A stretch of DNA of 64,000 nucleotides from Arthrobacter sp. ISL-85 (GCF_018613675.1 NZ_JAGGPQ010000020.1:1-64000); one strand, 5' to 3'. Shown: positions 24,653-33,687, counted from the stretch's first letter. The notes: a model not told the origin generated them from the letters alone. Numbers and translations are program-made.

Positions 24653-26998
24653 TTAGCTGTGGCCGCGCACCACGGGTATGCTCGCCGTCGGCAATCCGCT
24701 GGGGAACACCGTGGGCTCGGGCTCCACGACGGGCTCCAGCGGCACCCGCGCAGGGTCGTTGCCCACCATCAAGCGCTGGCCGCGGACGTCCACCTCAAGC
24801 GGCTCCCCGTCCTGGACCGTCAGTGTGATGGAACCGGCTTCAAGCTGGACCAGCAGCAGGCGGCCCCGGATCTTCAGGTGGAAGGTCAGCCCCTCCCACT
24901 CGGAGGGCAGGCGTGGATCAAAGTACGGGAGCGGGCCCTGGTCGCGCATTCCCGCGAACCCGCACACCAGCGAACTCCACACTCCCCCGGTAGAGGCAAT
25001 GTGCACGCCGTCGATGGTGTTGCCGTGCGTGTCGTCCATGTCGATCAACACGGCGTTGGTGAAGTGCTCCAGGGCTTCCCTCGAATAGCCCACTTCCGCC
25101 GCCATGATGCCCTGCACGCAGGTGGAGAGGGTGGAGTCGCCCGTGGTAATGGGATCGTAGAAGTCGAAGGCGCGCTGCTTTTCCTGGGCCGTGAAGTCCT
25201 GCCACTGCAGGAACATGGCCAGGACCGTGTCCGCCTGCTTGAGGACCTGGTGGCGGTAGATCACCAGGGGGTGGAAGTGCAGGAGCAGCGGGTACTTGGA
25301 CCGCGGCGTGGTCCAGTCCCAGGCCTCCAGGGTCATAAAGTCGTTGTCCTGGGAGTGCACCTGCATCCGGTCATCGAACGGCAGCTGCATGCGCTTGGCG
25401 GCAGCCTCCCACAGCTGGCGCTCCTCCTGGGTGATGCCGGCATGCTCAAGCGCCGCGGCTGCGCGGAGGTTGAAGCGGGCCATGACGTTGGTATACAGGT
25501 TGTCATTCACCACTGCCGTGTACTCATCAGGGCCGGTGACGCCATGGATATGGAACAACCCGTCCTTGCCGAAAAAGCCCAGGGAGATCCACATCCGGGC
25601 GGTTTCGATCAGCAGTTCAGCGCCCATTCCATCCCGGAACGCCGCATCGCCGGTGGCCCAGAGGTACCTGTTGGTGGCAAAGGCAATCGCGGCCGCGATG
25701 TGGAACTGGGCCGTACCGGCGGCGTAGTAGGCGCTTGCCTCAAGCCCGTTGATGGTGCGCCACGGGAAGAGGGCGCCGTCAACGCTCAGTTCCTTGGCCC
25801 GGATCCTGGCCTCCGGAAGCATGCCGTGGCGGAACTCCAGGACGTGCCGGGCGCCGTCGGGATTGGTGTAGGTCAGGTACGGCAGCAGGTACACCTCCTG
25901 GTCCCAGAAGTAGTGCCCCTCGTAGCCAGATCCCGTCACGCCCTTGGCGGGAATGCCGGCAACATCGGCGCGCGCCGTGGCCTGGGCCAGCTGGAACAGG
26001 TTCCAGCGGATGGCCTGCTGAAGCCCGGGCCGGCCGCCCGCAACCACGATGTCCGAAGTGGCCCAATATCCGCGGTAGTGGGCCATGCTCTCGGCAAAGA
26101 TGTCATTCACCGGGCGGAGGGCTTCCTCGGCCACGGCCGCGGCATCCACGTCCGGGTCCTGGATGGTGCGGCCGGCCGCGTAGCTGACGCTTTTTTCCAG
26201 TCGGAACGGATCGTCGGCTTCAACTGCAAGGACATACCGGACGGTGCTGTCGTCCTGGTCCACCACCGTTTCGAACGGCTGGTGCCCGGCGGAGGTCCAG
26301 TGGTCCACCGCGATGCCCACCCGCTGCTTGGACTCCGCCGCCTCCCAGGACAGCCGCAGCGAGCCGTCGCCGCCGTCGAGCCGCACGGGGAGCAGCACCC
26401 GCCCTGCGTGCCGGCCGGCCCGGCGGGGATCGTGCACTGAATGGTCTTCCACCGGCTGGTCCTGGCGGTTGATGACTGCGGAGGTGACGTCCAGGGAGAT
26501 TTGCCGGTCCGCAGCCACCTCCAGTGAGATGCCGAGGCTGCCACGGGATTCGTAGCCAACCGCCCGGCGTTCAGTGGTGGTCACCGTGGCGCCGGACCGG
26601 CACTGCCAGCTGATCCGGCATTCGTAGATCCCGGTGGAGAAGTCCACGGCCCGCCGGTAGTCAATGACCTCCGATTCGGCGAGACTGAGGCTTTCGCCGT
26701 CCACCACCACCGTGAAGTTGTTGGCGTCCGGGATGTAGAGGATGCGCTGGCCCGTCCGGGCAAACCCAAAGGCGTTCTCGGCGTGCTTGATGTCCCAGAT
26801 TTCGTGCAGGCCGTTGATGAAGCTGCCCGGCAGTTCGGCATCGGCCGCCGCCCAGTGGGCGCCCCGGATGCCCAGGTGCCCGTTTCCCAGGGCAAACAGG
26901 GTCTCCAGGGTTCCAGCGCCATCGGTTTCGTAGCGCGATTCAACGAGCTGCCAGGGAGTGTCGGGGAACCGTTCGCGGTCCGCGGTAATCAATGCCAT
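24653..26998 (-). CDS. Glycoside hydrolase family 65 disaccharide phosphorylase
   Basis: 781 residues from ATG 26998. The N-terminal beta-sandwich (residues ~1-270) contains ESRYETDGAGTLETLFALGNGHLGIRG. The alpha/alpha-barrel follows with GYEGHYFWDQEVYLLPYLTYTNP, and the catalytic acid Glu lies in HGVTGPDEYTAVVNDN. SLSTCVQGIMAAEVGY and IDGVHIASTGGVW lie in the phosphate-site region. GH65 enzymes phosphorolyse maltose, trehalose, kojibiose or nigerose to beta-glucose-1-phosphate; specificity is not readable here. The neighbouring beta-phosphoglucomutase uses this product. Ends 13 bases from the convergent lipA. Confidence 0.92.
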   Translation of the reverse strand: MALITADRERFPDTPWQLVESRYETDGAGTLETLFALGNGHLGIRGAHWAAADAELPGSFINGLHEIWDIKHAENAFGFARTGQRILYIPDANNFTVVVDGESLSLAESEVIDYRRAVDFSTGIYECRISWQCRSGATVTTTERRAVGYESRGSLGISLEVAADRQISLDVTSAVINRQDQPVEDHSVHDPRRAGRHAGRVLLPVRLDGGDGSLRLSWEAAESKQRVGIAVDHWTSAGHQPFETVVDQDDSTVRYVLAVEADDPFRLEKSVSYAAGRTIQDPDVDAAAVAEEALRPVNDIFAESMAHYRGYWATSDIVVAGGRPGLQQAIRWNLFQLAQATARADVAGIPAKGVTGSGYEGHYFWDQEVYLLPYLTYTNPDGARHVLEFRHGMLPEARIRAKELSVDGALFPWRTINGLEASAYYAAGTAQFHIAAAIAFATNRYLWATGDAAFRDGMGAELLIETARMWISLGFFGKDGLFHIHGVTGPDEYTAVVNDNLYTNVMARFNLRAAAALEHAGITQEERQLWEAAAKRMQLPFDDRMQVHSQDNDFMTLEAWDWTTPRSKYPLLLHFHPLVIYRHQVLKQADTVLAMFLQWQDFTAQEKQRAFDFYDPITTGDSTLSTCVQGIMAAEVGYSREALEHFTNAVLIDMDDTHGNTIDGVHIASTGGVWSSLVCGFAGMRDQGPLPYFDPRLPSEWEGLTFHLKIRGRLLLVQLEAGSITLTVQDGEPLEVDVRGQRLMVGNDPARVPLEPVVEPEPTVFPSGLPTASIPVVRGHS

Positions 26999-27080
26999 GG
27001 TTGGGGTCCTTTTGGCCTTGCTGTACTGCCGGGCTGGCCGGCACAGATTATTCGGGGGAAGGGCGGTACTGGGATGGGGT

Positions 27081-27120
27081 GCTGCCGGGGAAGCAGCAGG
27101 GTTGCCCGGGGAAGGCAACC
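27081..27120 (-). repeat. Tandem hairpins with identical loops between pgmB and the GH65 gene
   Basis: In the mRNA (minus strand) two stem-loops follow each other: GGTTGCC/GGCAACC (27100-27120) and GCTGC/GCAGC (27081-27097). The stems differ, yet both loops are exactly TTCCCCG. They occupy the 143-base spacer between the two genes and could affect mRNA stability or differential expression. Confidence 0.55.
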
Positions 27121-27141
27121 GGCGTTTTTTGATGCACGGGT

Positions 27142-27879
27142 TTAGGGAATGAGTTCCTGAAGGTCGTTGACCACCAGCGTGGCTCCCGCGTCGATCAGCG
27201 CCTGCCGCCCGGCTCCTCTGTCCACCCCGATGACGGAATGGAACGATCCCGCGTGTCCGGCCTGCACTCCTGACACTGCGTCCTCCACCACCACGCACTC
27301 CGGGCTGGAGAGGTCCAGCAGTTTGGCCGCGTATTCGTAGGTGGCCGGGTTGGGCTTGCCGGGCAGGCCCTGCTCCGCGGCCACCACCCCGTCCACCACC
27401 ACTGCGAAGTGAGGGCTGAGTCCAGCGGCTTCCAGGACAGCGGGGGCGTTGCGGGAGGATGAGACGACGGCGACCTTGAGACCGCGCTCCAGCGCGGCGT
27501 CGAGGAAGCGCACCGAGCCTGGGAAGGGTTCGACGCCGGCACTCACGATCTCATTGAAGATCGCGTTCTTCCGGTTGCCCAGGCCCTGGACAGTTTCGTG
27601 CGCGGGGAGATCGTCCAGCGGGCCTTCCGGCAGCGTGAGCCCCCGGGAAGCCAGGAAGTCGCGTACCCCGTCAAAGCGGGGCTTGCCGTCGATGTGGTCG
27701 AAGTAGTCGCTTTCCCGGTATCCGGGTACATCCGGGCGGGAGGACAAATACCCGTCGAACAGTTCCTGCCACGCACGCTCGTGCACGGTAGCAGTGGGCG
27801 TCAAGACCCCGTCCAGGTCGAACAGGATTGCTTTGGCGCCGGTCCAGTCGGCGGCCTCAGCTGCAGTTTCCAGTGTCAT
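27142..27879 (-). CDS. pgmB: Beta-phosphoglucomutase, HAD superfamily
   Basis: 245 residues from the ATG at 27879, with AAAGGA 13 bases upstream. HAD motif I is AILFDLDGVLTPT with nucleophile Asp21 and acid/base Asp23; motif II is VAVVSSSRNA; the lysine lies in LPGKPNPATYEYAA; motif III is CVVVEDAVSGVQAG. The cap region resembles beta-PGM (YFDHIDGKPRFDGVRDFLASRGL, then GLGNRKN). It converts beta-glucose-1-phosphate from the GH65 enzyme to glucose-6-phosphate. It is the first gene of the two-gene operon; a LacI-type operator lies 136 bases upstream. Confidence 0.9.
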   Translation of the reverse strand: MTLETAAEAADWTGAKAILFDLDGVLTPTATVHERAWQELFDGYLSSRPDVPGYRESDYFDHIDGKPRFDGVRDFLASRGLTLPEGPLDDLPAHETVQGLGNRKNAIFNEIVSAGVEPFPGSVRFLDAALERGLKVAVVSSSRNAPAVLEAAGLSPHFAVVVDGVVAAEQGLPGKPNPATYEYAAKLLDLSSPECVVVEDAVSGVQAGHAGSFHSVIGVDRGAGRQALIDAGATLVVNDLQELIP

Positions 27880-28014
27880 CGGCAGTGCGGTGTCCTTTCG
27901 GTTGGTGGACAGCCGGCCCTGCCGGGCAGCCTGAAGGAGGGTTCTGCTGCTCTTCATGCGCGCAGCATCACTTCCTTGTCCGCCCACTGCAGGACCGATC
28001 ATGGCCTAGACGAG

Positions 28015-28028
28015 TGTAAGCGCTTGCA
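28015..28028. promoter_or_regulatory. LacI/GalR-family operator upstream of pgmB
   Basis: TGTAAGCGCTTGCA fits the LacI-family consensus TGNAANCGNTTNCA at every fixed position and is nearly palindromic around its central CG. It lies upstream of pgmB and the GH65 gene. No LacI-type regulator is encoded in this window, so the regulator must be elsewhere. Confidence 0.75.
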
Positions 28029-28080
28029 AATTTCGCTGGCAACTGTTTTTTCGCACCCACGGCCGGCGGCGGCTACACGT

Positions 28081-28698
28081 TCAGCGCAGCACGTAGTGGC
28101 GCAGGAAGGCGCTGACGTCCACCATCTCGGTTTTGGACATGGCGTGCCCCATTCCCGGATACGTACGGGCCGTCAGCCGCGTGTTCTGTTCCAGCCATTC
28201 CGCGGTGTAGTCCACTGCGTCCTCATTGATCACCAGGTCCGCCTTGTCCCGGCCCCAGAAGAAAGGCGGTTTCACTGCAAAGGAATCCGTCACTGAGAGG
28301 AGTTCGTTGTTGAGTACGAATCCGGACAGCCCCACAACGGCCTTGTAGTCATCGGGGTGCAGCCGCAGGAGCGTGCTGGCCATCGCCATGCCTTGGGAGT
28401 ACCCCATCAGGGTCACGCTGCTGTGCTGGCCCTGGACGGAGCTGATCCATGCCCGCACCGCGTTGGCGGCCGAAATGACATCCGCGAAGTCGTTGGCCAG
28501 GAAGTAGTCCAGCAGGAACCAGCCCCAGCTGTCGCCGATGGGCATCGGAGCCCGTAGTGCGGCGAAGGTGAACTCCGGCGGCAGGTACTCGAAGAGGCGC
28601 ACCATCCGGGACTCGTCCGTACCGTATCCATGCATCATCACCAGCAAGGGAGTGCCGGCACGCTGGTCTTCCGGTTTGGACCAAACAACTGTTTCCAC
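28081..28698 (-). CDS. Alpha/beta hydrolase, phospholipase/carboxylesterase type
   Basis: 205 residues, small cytoplasmic esterase of the acyl-protein-thioesterase/YpfH-like family. LLVMMHGYGTDE forms the oxyanion loop, GYSQGMAMA holds the nucleophilic Ser, and the downstream Asp (WGRDKADLVI) and His (YPGMGHAMS) complete the triad. It probably hydrolyses short acyl esters; the natural substrate is unknown. It is transcribed toward the pgmB promoter region with its own ATG. Codon use is ordinary. Confidence 0.88.
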   Translation of the reverse strand: METVVWSKPEDQRAGTPLLVMMHGYGTDESRMVRLFEYLPPEFTFAALRAPMPIGDSWGWFLLDYFLANDFADVISAANAVRAWISSVQGQHSSVTLMGYSQGMAMASTLLRLHPDDYKAVVGLSGFVLNNELLSVTDSFAVKPPFFWGRDKADLVINEDAVDYTAEWLEQNTRLTARTYPGMGHAMSKTEMVDVSAFLRHYVLR

Positions 28699-28871
28699 TG
28701 GTCAAGCCTACCGACGGAAGCACGCCGCCCCGGCGGAATGATTGAATCCGGAATCACTGGGAGGTAGCGTGACGCTTGACAGACAGCAGGCTTAGCTTTT
28801 GGCAGTGCAGGCACCACCCTTCCGTAATGCCCTACCAGGGCCGCGCAGGACGCGGCCATAAGGAGCAAGTC

Positions 28872-29129
28872 ATGAGAATCGGCTCATCAATCTTCCTCAT
28901 CGCCCTTGGGGCCATCCTTGCCTGGGCGGTTGCTCCCGGGCTGATCCCCTTCGTAGACCAGCAGTTGGTGGGCTACATCCTGATGGCCGTGGGCGTGATC
29001 GGATTGATCGCTTCACTCATCCTGGCCTCCCCCGGCCGCAGCCGCCGGGTGAGCGAGTCCCGCTCCGTCATCGATCCCAACACCGGCGAGCGCATCACCC
29101 GCCACGAAAGCCGCGACGGCGGCATCTAA
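28872..29129 (+). CDS. Small two-helix membrane protein, DUF6458-like
   Basis: 85 residues from the ATG at 28872, with AAGGAG 7 bases upstream. Two membrane helices (IGSSIFLIALGAILAWAVAP and LVGYILMAVGVIGLIASLIL) are joined by GLIPFVDQQ, followed by a charged cytoplasmic tail with SVIDPNTGERITRHESRDG. This arrangement is common in Actinobacteria and is catalogued, as I recall, as DUF6458. No function is known. A strong terminator follows 48 bases downstream. Confidence 0.85.
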   Translation: MRIGSSIFLIALGAILAWAVAPGLIPFVDQQLVGYILMAVGVIGLIASLILASPGRSRRVSESRSVIDPNTGERITRHESRDGGI

Positions 29130-29177
29130 CCCAACCAGGACCAGGGCGGCGGCCCTGGGTAACCACTGAACCCGACG

Positions 29178-29217
29178 AGCCGGGCTGGAGCGTACATGCA
29201 TTCCAGCCCGGCTTTTT
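29178..29217 (+). terminator. Rho-independent terminator
   Basis: Perfect 12-bp stem AGCCGGGCTGGA / TCCAGCCCGGCT (29178-29189, 29202-29213) with a 12-base loop, followed by TTTT. It ends transcription of the small membrane protein gene and insulates the fructose operon promoter. Confidence 0.9.
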
Positions 29218-29268
29218 CGTGCATCCGCCGGGACCCTCGCAGACGATCTTGTTTCATGTGGGTTTCCA

Positions 29269-29298
29269 TTGACAAACCAACAGAAGCAAAGATAAAGT
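29269..29298 (+). promoter_or_regulatory. Promoter of the fructose PTS operon with overlapping inverted repeat
   Basis: TTGACA (29269-29274) and TAAAGT (29293-29298), spacer 18 bases, in a locally AT-rich stretch. GGTTT (29261-29265) and AAACC (29274-29278) form an inverted repeat across the -35 box, a likely site for the DeoR-type regulator encoded first in the operon. Confidence 0.65.
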
Positions 29299-29391
29299 CA
29301 AGTAACTCAACATTGATGTGATGCCTGTCACGCCAAGCCGGACGGCTGGCCAGGCTCACACCTACAGCAGGACCTACGCAACGGAGGGTAC

Positions 29392-30198
29392 GTGTTCGCC
29401 GAAGAGCGCCAGCAACAGATTGCCGAGCTTGTAGCCGGCAGCGGCCGGGTCAGTGTGACCCTGCTGGCTGAGCGCTTCCGCATCACCACCGAAACGGTGC
29501 GCCGGGACCTCGCTGCCCTCGAAAACGCCGGTACCGTGCGGCGTGTCCACGGCGGTGCCGTTGCGGCCGACCGCTTCAGCACCACCGAGGAAAGCGTCAC
29601 AGAACGGGCCATCCAGCGGCCGGACCAAAAGATCCGGATCGCTGAAGCCGCGCTTGCCTTGATTCCCCGGAACTCATCCGCCAGCGTCCTGATGGATGGT
29701 GGTACCACCACCGAGGTGCTTGCCGACCTCCTGGGCCGCCGCACCGCCGTCGAGCCTTCCGACGGAACGGACCCCCAGCACGAACTGGTGGTGATCACCC
29801 ACGCAGTACCCATCGCCAGCAAACTCTCCAACGTTCCCGGCATTGCCCTGCAAATCCTGGGCGGGCGGGTTCGCGGCCTCACCCAGGTGGCTGTGGGACA
29901 GGCGACGGTGAACGCTGCCGCCCGGATCCGCCCTGACATCGCGTTCATCGGGACCAACGGCATCCACGCCACCTTTGGCGTCAGCACTCCCGATCCTGAA
30001 GAAGCCGCCGTCAAGGCAGCCTTCGTCCAGTCGGCACGCCGCATTGTGGTGCTGGCCGACTCCTCCAAGCTGGACACGGAAACCCTGGTCCAGTTCGCCT
30101 CCCTGAAAGATCTGGACACCTTGATCACAGACAGTGAACCCGGGCCTGAACTCGCAGCCGCCCTGGAAGATGCCGGCGTGGACGTGGTGGTCGCATGA
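29392..30198 (+). CDS. DeoR-family transcriptional regulator of fructose use
   Basis: 268 residues. An N-terminal DeoR winged helix (RQQQIAELVAGSGRVSVTLLAERFRITTETVRRDLAALENAGTVRRVHGGAV in outline) precedes a sugar-phosphate-binding DeoRC domain with SVLMDGGTTTEVLADLL, FIGTNGIHATFGVSTPDPEEAAVKAAFVQSA and VVLADSSKLD. It starts at a GTG with GGAGGG just upstream. It probably represses the operon and responds to fructose-1-phosphate, by analogy with other actinobacterial FruR proteins. The fruK start overlaps its stop by 4 bases. Confidence 0.9.
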   Translation: MFAEERQQQIAELVAGSGRVSVTLLAERFRITTETVRRDLAALENAGTVRRVHGGAVAADRFSTTEESVTERAIQRPDQKIRIAEAALALIPRNSSASVLMDGGTTTEVLADLLGRRTAVEPSDGTDPQHELVVITHAVPIASKLSNVPGIALQILGGRVRGLTQVAVGQATVNAAARIRPDIAFIGTNGIHATFGVSTPDPEEAAVKAAFVQSARRIVVLADSSKLDTETLVQFASLKDLDTLITDSEPGPELAAALEDAGVDVVVA

Positions 30199-31232
30199 TC
30201 GTCACCTTCACGGCCAACCCCAGCCTTGACCGCACCGTTGCCCTCCCCGGCCCACTGGAACGTGGCGAGGTGCAGCGCGCCGTCTCCGTCCGCCAGGAGT
30301 CCGGCGGCAAGGGCGTCAACGTCTCGCGCGCACTGGTGGCCTCCGGACTGGAGTCCCTTGCCGTCCTCCCCGGCGCGGACAGCGATCCCGTCCTGGCCGG
30401 CCTGCGCGAAAGTGCGGTTCCCTTCGTTTCGTTTCCCATCGATGAGCCGCTGCGCACCAATGTGGCGCTCACCGAGCCCGGCGGCGTGACCACAAAAATC
30501 AACGAACCCGGGCCCGTCCTTGCCGCGGACCAGCAGGAAGCCCTCATCAAGCTGCTGCTGGAAAGCTCCCGCGGCGCCAGCTGGGTGGTCCTGGCGGGCT
30601 CGTTGCCGCCGGGGTTCCCGGAGAACTTCTACGCCACGGTGGCCCGGCGGATCCGGCAGGCGGGCAACGGCACAGCGCCGCTGATCGCCGTCGACTCCTC
30701 CGGGGCGCCCCTCGCCGCTGCCCTGACCGACGACCGGACCGCCGGCGCCGGAATGCCCGACGACGGCACAGGCATTAGCGGAACAACCACGGGTTCCGGG
30801 AAACCGGACCTCCTCAAGCCCAACGCCGAGGAACTGGCTGAACTGGCCGCAGCCGCCGGTTTTACCCCGGCCTCCGGTGACGAGCTGGAAGCGGACCCGG
30901 CAGCCGCCGCAGCCGCCGCAGCCGCCGTCGTACGTTCCGGTGTGGGTGCTGTGCTGGCAACTCTCGGTTCCAAGGGAGCTGTCCTCGTCACGGCCGACGG
31001 CGCGTGGCTGGCCACGCACCCGCCGGTCGCCGCGGTCAGCACGGTAGGCGCGGGCGACTCCGCACTTGCCGGCTACCTGCTTGCCCATGGCCGGGGCGCC
31101 GCCCCGGCCGACTGCCTTCGTCAAGCGGTGGCCCATGGTGCCGCCGCTGCCGCGCTGCCGGGTTCCACTGTTCCGGCAGTACACCAAACCACCCCGGATG
31201 CCGTAACCATCACGGCCCTTCGAAAGGATTGA
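30195..31232 (+). CDS. fruK: 1-phosphofructokinase
   Basis: 345 residues, PfkB/ribokinase fold. It phosphorylates fructose-1-phosphate made by the PTS to fructose-1,6-bisphosphate. N-terminal FTANPSLDRTVALPGPLERGEV and QESGGKGVNVSRALVASGL are family signatures; the C-terminal STVGAGDSALAGYLLAHG carries the catalytic Asp and anion hole. It is longer than usual because of a Gly/Thr-rich insertion (about residues 180-200) and an alanine tract (AAAAAAAAA near residue 240). The ATG overlaps the regulator stop (ATGA). Confidence 0.93.
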   Translation: MIVTFTANPSLDRTVALPGPLERGEVQRAVSVRQESGGKGVNVSRALVASGLESLAVLPGADSDPVLAGLRESAVPFVSFPIDEPLRTNVALTEPGGVTTKINEPGPVLAADQQEALIKLLLESSRGASWVVLAGSLPPGFPENFYATVARRIRQAGNGTAPLIAVDSSGAPLAAALTDDRTAGAGMPDDGTGISGTTTGSGKPDLLKPNAEELAELAAAAGFTPASGDELEADPAAAAAAAAAVVRSGVGAVLATLGSKGAVLVTADGAWLATHPPVAAVSTVGAGDSALAGYLLAHGRGAAPADCLRQAVAHGAAAAALPGSTVPAVHQTTPDAVTITALRKD

Positions 31233-31234
31233 CA

Positions 31235-33343
31235 GTGACCCAGCTCATCACCACGGACCTGGTCGAGCTCGACCAGAACCTGGGCAACGCCCCCGAGACG
31301 GTGATCCGGCATCTGGCAAGCAAGGTAGCTGCCGCCGGACGCGCAACAGAAGTTGAAGGCCTTTTCGCGGACGCCTACGCCCGCGAGCAGAAGACCGCCA
31401 CGGGCATCCCCGGCGGCATCGCCATCCCGCACTGCCGCTCCGCCGCCGTCACCGTACCTACGCTGGCCATGGCACGGCTGAACCCGAAGGTTGACTTCGG
31501 CGCCAAGGACGGCCCGGCGGACCTGGTGTTCTTCATCGCCGCTCCAGACGGGGCGGACCAGGAACACCTGAAGCTGCTGTCCAAGCTGGCCCGGTCCCTG
31601 ATCAAAAAGGACTTCACCGCGGCCCTCCGCAACGCCTCTTCCCAGGCCGAGATCGTGGAGCTCGTGGACGGCGCCCTGGCGGACAAGCCGGCCTCACACG
31701 CCGCTGCGGCTCCGGTTGATGCAGTCCCGGTAGGCGCCGGAGTCGGCGCAGCGGGTGCCGCCGCCTCCGCAGGTGCCCCGTCAGGGGCTTCGGCAGCTGC
31801 TTCGGCAGGTTCCGCCGGCCGCGGACCCAAGCGCCTGGTGGCCGTGACCGCATGCCCCACCGGTATCGCCCACACCTACATGGCCGCCGACTCGCTCGTG
31901 GCAGCTGCCAAGGAAGTGGGCGTGGACCTGCAGGTGGAGACCCAGGGTTCCTCCGGCGCCAAGGCACTGGACCCCGCCGTCATCGCAGCGGCGGACGCCG
32001 TGATTTTCGCCGTGGACGTGGACGTGCGCGGCAAGGAGCGCTTTGCCGGCAAGCCGGTCATCAACGCCCCGGTCAAGCGCGGCATCGATGAGCCGGACAA
32101 GATGGTGCAGGAAGCCCTCGCCGCAGCGGACAACCCCCATGCCCGCCGGGTCCCGCATTTCGGCGCTGAGGAACAGGCTGAGCACGAGGCTGAGGAAAAG
32201 GGCGAGCACATCGGCCAGAAGCTCAAGAAGGCCCTGCTCACCGGTGTCAGCTACATGATTCCGTTCGTCGCCGGCGGTGGCCTGCTGATCGCGCTCGGCT
32301 TCCTCATGGGCGGCTACCTGATCACCAAGTACGCGGACACGATTGTTGTCCAGAACAGCCTGTTCAACCTGCCCACCCAGTTCCCGGACAACGCCTGGGG
32401 CCCGCTGGGCGCCTACCTCGGCGCGGTGCTGTTCAAGATCGGCGCATTGTCGCTTGGCTTCCTGGTTCCGGCCCTGGCCGGCTACATCGCATACGCGATC
32501 GCTGACCGTCCGGGCATCGCCCCCGGTTTCGTCGCCGGTGCCGTGGCCGGATTCATGGGCGCAGGCTTCCTGGGCGGCATCGTCGGCGGCCTGCTGGCCG
32601 GCTACATCGCCCACGTGGTGGGCCGCCTGCAGGTGGCACGCTGGCTTCGTGGCCTGATGCCCGTGGTGATCATCCCGCTGCTGGCCTCGCTGGTGGCGTC
32701 CGGCCTGATGTTCCTGATCCTCGGCGGCCCCATCGTCGCCATCACCAACGGCCTCAACTCCTGGCTGTCCGGACTCACCGGGGCAGGCGCAATCGCCCTC
32801 GGCGTGATCCTGGGCCTGATGATGTGCTTCGACCTCGGCGGCCCGGTCAACAAGGTTGCCTACTCCTTCGCCGTCGCCGGCCTGGGTGCCGCCACCATCG
32901 ACAACCAGGCACCGTGGCAGATCATGGCAGCCGTCATGGCCTCGGGCATGGTTCCGCCGCTTGCCATGGCGCTGGCCTCCACCGTCCTGAACAAGAAGCT
33001 CTTCAGCCTCGCTGAGCAGGAAAACGGCAAGGCAGCCTGGCTGCTGGGAGCCTCCTTCATCTCCGAAGGTGCCATCCCCTTCGCCGCAGCCGATCCGCTG
33101 CGCGTCATCCCCGCCAGCATGCTGGGTGGGGCGGTGACCGGGGCCATCTCAATGGCTGCCGGCGTCGGTTCCAAGGCACCGCACGGCGGACTTTTCGTCT
33201 TCTTCGCCATCGACAACTTCCTGATGTTCGTTGTTTCGATCGCCGTCGGAACGGTAATTACCGCCCTCTCGGTCATCGCCCTCAAGCGCTGGGCAGTCAA
33301 GAAGACCGTTGATACGGTTGAACCGGTTCCCGTAACCGTCTGA
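31235..33343 (+). CDS. fruA: PTS fructose transporter, fused IIA-IIB-IIC
   Basis: 702 residues from the GTG at 31235, 3 bases after fruK, with GAAAGGA upstream. Domains: IIA at ~1-150 with phospho-His66 (GIAIPHCR), an Ala/Gly/Ser-rich linker to ~196, IIB at ~198-300 with phospho-Cys207 (VTACPTGIAHTYMAADSL), and a membrane IIC domain from ~325 with about nine helices. It imports fructose as fructose-1-phosphate. The order IIA-IIB-IIC is common in Actinobacteria. It takes phosphate from the HPr encoded next. Confidence 0.95.
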   Translation: MTQLITTDLVELDQNLGNAPETVIRHLASKVAAAGRATEVEGLFADAYAREQKTATGIPGGIAIPHCRSAAVTVPTLAMARLNPKVDFGAKDGPADLVFFIAAPDGADQEHLKLLSKLARSLIKKDFTAALRNASSQAEIVELVDGALADKPASHAAAAPVDAVPVGAGVGAAGAAASAGAPSGASAAASAGSAGRGPKRLVAVTACPTGIAHTYMAADSLVAAAKEVGVDLQVETQGSSGAKALDPAVIAAADAVIFAVDVDVRGKERFAGKPVINAPVKRGIDEPDKMVQEALAAADNPHARRVPHFGAEEQAEHEAEEKGEHIGQKLKKALLTGVSYMIPFVAGGGLLIALGFLMGGYLITKYADTIVVQNSLFNLPTQFPDNAWGPLGAYLGAVLFKIGALSLGFLVPALAGYIAYAIADRPGIAPGFVAGAVAGFMGAGFLGGIVGGLLAGYIAHVVGRLQVARWLRGLMPVVIIPLLASLVASGLMFLILGGPIVAITNGLNSWLSGLTGAGAIALGVILGLMMCFDLGGPVNKVAYSFAVAGLGAATIDNQAPWQIMAAVMASGMVPPLAMALASTVLNKKLFSLAEQENGKAAWLLGASFISEGAIPFAAADPLRVIPASMLGGAVTGAISMAAGVGSKAPHGGLFVFFAIDNFLMFVVSIAVGTVITALSVIALKRWAVKKTVDTVEPVPVTV

Positions 33344-33408
33344 GCCGGTTTAGCCACAGACCTTCCCGGCGCTGAACCATCAGCACGCCGAAAGACAAAG
33401 GAGCAAAA

Positions 33409-33687
33409 ATGCCAGAACGCACAGCAACCGTTGCCAGCCGCGTGGGCCTGCACGCCCGTCCCGCCGCTATCTTTGCCGAGGCAGCCGGGGAGTTCGACCT
33501 GGACATCACCATCGCCCGTGAAGGCGAGCCGGCGGACGAGGCCATGGACGCTGCCAGCATCCTGTCCCTCATGAGCCTGGGGGCCTCACACGGTGACGTA
33601 GTGGTCCTGCGTGCAGAAGGGGCCGGTGCGGACGACGCGCTGGAGCGGCTCGTGCAGATCCTCGAAACGGACCACGACGCCGAGTAG
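33409..33687 (+). CDS. ptsH: Phosphocarrier protein HPr
   Basis: 92 residues. His15 in SRVGLHARPAA is the EI-dependent phosphorylation site. The serine at residue 50 (ASILSLMSLGASHGD) matches the Ser46 region of Gram-positive HPr, but the flanking residues differ (Ala in place of the usual Lys), in line with Actinobacteria lacking HPr kinase. AAAGGAGC precedes the ATG. It lies 65 bases after fruA; EI is not in this window. Confidence 0.95.
   Translation: MPERTATVASRVGLHARPAAIFAEAAGEFDLDITIAREGEPADEAMDAASILSLMSLGASHGDVVVLRAEGAGADDALERLVQILETDHDAE

Noticed and set aside
24659..26440. 593-codon plus-strand frame opposite the GH65 gene
   Set aside because: Shadow of the GH65 reading frame; no domain, no ribosome-binding site, and the opposite strand holds an intact catalytic protein.
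27100..27126. GGTTGCC/GGCAACC stem followed by TTTTTT on the plus strand, looking like a terminator
   Set aside because: The genes on both sides are transcribed from the minus strand, where the T run becomes an A run before the stem. It is better explained as part of the tandem intercistronic hairpins.
29328..31187. 619-codon minus-strand frame across the DeoR regulator and fruK
   Set aside because: Antisense to two well-supported genes. The translated sequence is low-complexity Ser/Arg/Thr.
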